The notes under the pieces were generated by a model, which did not search any database, had not been told where the DNA came from, and saw only the letters and a program-made list of their open reading frames with translations. 8,643 nt of DNA, taken from Rhodoferax sp. GTDB lineage: Bacteria > Pseudomonadota > Gammaproteobacteria > Burkholderiales > Burkholderiaceae_C. Positions 7,340 through 8,643 of the stretch are shown in pieces. Made by a program: the position numbers and the translations under genes. Within the stretch, counting starts at the first letter, position 1. Each line of letters opens with the position of its first letter. Where the stretch lies: assembly GCA_023231075.1 (NCBI GenBank), contig JALNWC010000089.1, positions 1 through 8,643 on the forward strand, given 5' to 3'.

Positions 7340-8479
7340 TCAGGCGAGCCTTGTGGCAAGTTGGTCAAGCATGGCATGAACGTCTTGCCAGGCCTGAAGT
7401 TGAAGTGCGTCGATGTTGTTGCGAACTTGATGCGGCAGCCCGGCAGCCATCGCCGCAGGCAGTCGGCAGGGCAAATGCACAATGACCCCGACAAGCTGAT
7501 TGCCCTCGCGCAGCACTTTGAATCGAACCTGGTTGGCCAGGCGGCCTTGGCCACCCCACTCCAGACCCGTGACGGGATGATGGGTCACGGGATAGGCCAG
7601 GAAATGACGGTTTGAGAAAGTTCCCGCTGGCACACCGTCCAGAGACAATGCTGGTTGCGTGCGAAAAGCAATCTTGATTCTTGCCAACTCCCGCATGACT
7701 TGTCGTGCATCACCCGTGATGCGGGTACGCCAGACAAGAGGGCCGACTCGATCATGGCCTATGGCGTGCGGCCAGTCTTGTTGTAGGCAACTGCTCAACG
7801 GCCGTGTCACTGCCAGGTTGGCGATGCCCGACCGCGTGAGAAGAGTCGGTGCCAGCGCGCCATTACCAGTGGCTTGCAATTGCAAGGCACCCCAGCCATT
7901 GCGTGATCGCGAACCCAAAGTGCCAAACAAGGCGGCAAGCTGCATGGCTGCGGACAAATCGACATGGTGCTCCGCCGGAAAAATCAGGCGCAGGCAAGCG
8001 CCAGTTTTGGTGTCAATAGCGGTACGCTGGCGATCACTGTTGGGAATCGTGTTGAAAGCTGTTTGACCGGCTTTAAAGCCAAGCGGACCATAACCAAGGT
8101 AGAGTTCCGCACCCACTTGATGGCCGTGCTCGCCCACCTCCGGATGAAATTGAGATGGGCCGCCTGCAAGCCACTGTTTCATCGCGCCATTTTCCCAGCC
8201 GACTCCGCCGCCGCTGTCCTTGGTCAGTCGCAAGCGCACCAGTGAACGGTGGGATTTGTCTGCACCGTCATCGGATGCCGCGCCAAAAAGTGCATTCTCG
8301 GCAGTCCGAAGTTCATCGACATTGAAGGGGGGCTTAAGTTGTGGGGCCTTCACCACCCGCCACCACTGCCGCAGCAGTGCCTTGAACGGTGGCGTGCGCC
8401 ACTGGGCTTGCTGCTCGGCGTTGCCCAAAAAAGCGGGGGTGTTGAATGAGACCTGGTAGGTCAATTCGCGCATGGTCAT
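7340..8479 (-). CDS. cmr1: Type III-B CRISPR-Cas RAMP protein Cmr1
   Basis: Cmr1 is a double-ferredoxin-fold RAMP (Cas7-like) subunit at the crRNA 3' end of the Cmr complex, involved with Cmr6 in target RNA capture. The 379-residue protein begins MTMRELTYQVSFNTPAFLGN and continues with QWRTPPFKALLRQWWRV, the strongest family signature. LYLGYGPLG lies mid-protein, and the arginine/glycine loop GSRSRNGWG spans 189-197. The start was set at ATG 8479 because GGAG lies 8 nt upstream and family similarity begins there; an in-frame ATG at 8587 would add 36 residues with no family resemblance. A second ATG at 8473 is possible but badly spaced. It is the first gene of the operon and its TGA is 2 nt before cas10. 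Confidence 0.97.
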   Translation of the reverse strand: MTMRELTYQVSFNTPAFLGNAEQQAQWRTPPFKALLRQWWRVVKAPQLKPPFNVDELRTAENALFGAASDDGADKSHRSLVRLRLTKDSGGGVGWENGAMKQWLAGGPSQFHPEVGEHGHQVGAELYLGYGPLGFKAGQTAFNTIPNSDRQRTAIDTKTGACLRLIFPAEHHVDLSAAMQLAALFGTLGSRSRNGWGALQLQATGNGALAPTLLTRSGIANLAVTRPLSSCLQQDWPHAIGHDRVGPLVWRTRITGDARQVMRELARIKIAFRTQPALSLDGVPAGTFSNRHFLAYPVTHHPVTGLEWGGQGRLANQVRFKVLREGNQLVGVIVHLPCRLPAAMAAGLPHQVRNNIDALQLQAWQDVHAMLDQLATRLA

Positions 8480-8491
8480 CAGGTTTTCTCC
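8480..8491 (-). promoter_or_regulatory. Ribosome binding site deciding the cmr1 start
   Basis: The coding strand reads GGAGAAAACCTG and then ATG at 8479. GGAG with an 8-nt spacer is a standard Shine-Dalgarno and selects the first of two closely spaced ATGs. Confidence 0.75.
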
Positions 8492-8580
8492 GTGAATGCC
8501 ATAGCTGTGGTGCATCGTAATGCAACAGGCTGCAGGCTTAGCCCGTGTTTGGGGTTGTTGGGGTGCTGGAAAGAGGTCAT

Positions 8581-8621
8581 GCAGCACAGTTTAGGTGGCT
8601 GTGCGGCAATCGCTGTGCTGC
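8581..8621. repeat. 9-bp inverted repeat with 23-nt loop
   Basis: GCAGCACAG at 8581-8589 is the exact reverse complement of CTGTGCTGC at 8613-8621. The loop contains one copy of TGCGGCAA (8602-8609), which recurs at 8619-8626. No T-run follows on either strand, so it does not look like an intrinsic terminator; it may be a regulatory dyad or an mRNA leader hairpin. Confidence 0.55.
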
Positions 8622-8634
8622 GGCAAGCTTGCCG
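8621..8634. repeat. 14-bp perfect palindrome
   Basis: CGGCAAGCTTGCCG reads the same on both strands. It adjoins the 9-bp inverted repeat, sharing one base, and lies about 140 bp upstream of cmr1. It could be a dimeric repressor site or part of a terminator-like structure of an upstream gene; there is no U-tract on the minus strand and only a weak T-rich stretch on the plus strand. Confidence 0.55.
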
Positions 8635-8643
8635 TGGTTTGTA

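Larger units (their letters stand above)
8480..8643 (-). promoter_or_regulatory. Upstream region of the cmr operon, probable control region
   Basis: These 164 bases lie between the cmr1 start and the window edge and hold no recognisable gene. They are where the operon promoter would be expected, but I found no convincing -35/-10 pair: the best candidate, TTGCAT and TATGGC spaced 16 nt at about 8527-8500, matches only half of each consensus. The region contains a TGCAT-N4-ATGCA dyad at 8511-8524, a 9-bp inverted repeat, a 14-bp palindrome and an 8-bp direct repeat nearer the edge. These could be operator sites or the hairpin end of an upstream gene; the assignment as control region is inference from position. 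Confidence 0.4.

Noticed and set aside
8480..8587. N-terminal 36-codon extension of cmr1 from ATG 8587
   Set aside because: Family similarity starts at the ATG at 8479, which has GGAG at proper spacing; the extension looks non-coding.
8602..8626. Direct repeat TGCGGCAA twice, as the start of a CRISPR array
   Set aside because: The copies are 8 bp long and 17 bp apart, far too short for repeat-spacer units, and no further copies were seen.
8621..8634. Palindrome as an intrinsic terminator
   Set aside because: No T-run follows the stem on the minus strand and only a short T-rich patch follows on the plus strand.
8479..8643. Minus-strand frame open from the right edge, ending in TGATG at the cmr1 start, as a possible upstream coupled gene
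   Set aside because: About 54 open codons can arise by chance, the translation is cysteine-rich and unlike a real protein, and the region holds palindromes typical of intergenic DNA. Sequence beyond the edge would settle it.

Overview
The window is almost entirely one minus-strand operon encoding a complete type III-B (Cmr) CRISPR-Cas effector complex. Read in the direction of transcription (right to left), the order is cmr1, cas10/cmr2, cmr3, cmr4, cmr5, cmr6. An unrecognised 167-codon gene follows, then the first 53 codons of a HEPN-fold gene of the HI0074 'nucleotidyltransferase substrate-binding' family that runs off the left edge. GC-rich codon use and the general look of the Cmr proteins suggest a proteobacterium, most likely a betaproteobacterium of the Burkholderiales (Comamonadaceae-like). 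That assignment is inference, because the window holds no rRNA or housekeeping gene.

Layout: 8480-8643 is a non-coding upstream region with several small dyads and no convincing promoter. 7340-8479 is cmr1, 4371-7337 cas10, 3174-4367 cmr3, 2221-3156 cmr4, 1858-2220 cmr5 and 703-1857 cmr6. 170-673 is the unknown gene and 1-159 is the partial HEPN gene. Spacers are tiny (0, 0, 2, 3 and 17 nt within the cmr genes, then 29 and 10 nt), so all eight genes are probably co-transcribed, and several cmr genes look translationally coupled.

How the genes work together (family knowledge): Cmr4 and Cmr5 form the helical filament along the crRNA, Cmr3 and Cas10 sit at the 5' handle, and Cmr1 and Cmr6 cap the 3' end. 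Cmr4 cuts target RNA and Cas10 makes cyclic oligoadenylate when target RNA binds. The sequence supports an active complex: Cmr4 keeps the aspartate expected for RNA cleavage, and Cas10 keeps HD, DGD and GGDD motifs. No CRISPR array, cas1/cas2, cas6 or recognisable cyclic-oligoadenylate effector lies in the window, so these must be elsewhere or supplied in trans. The only places here for something new are the 167-residue protein, the HEPN gene behind it, the long C-terminal extension of Cmr6 and the dyad-rich region upstream of cmr1.
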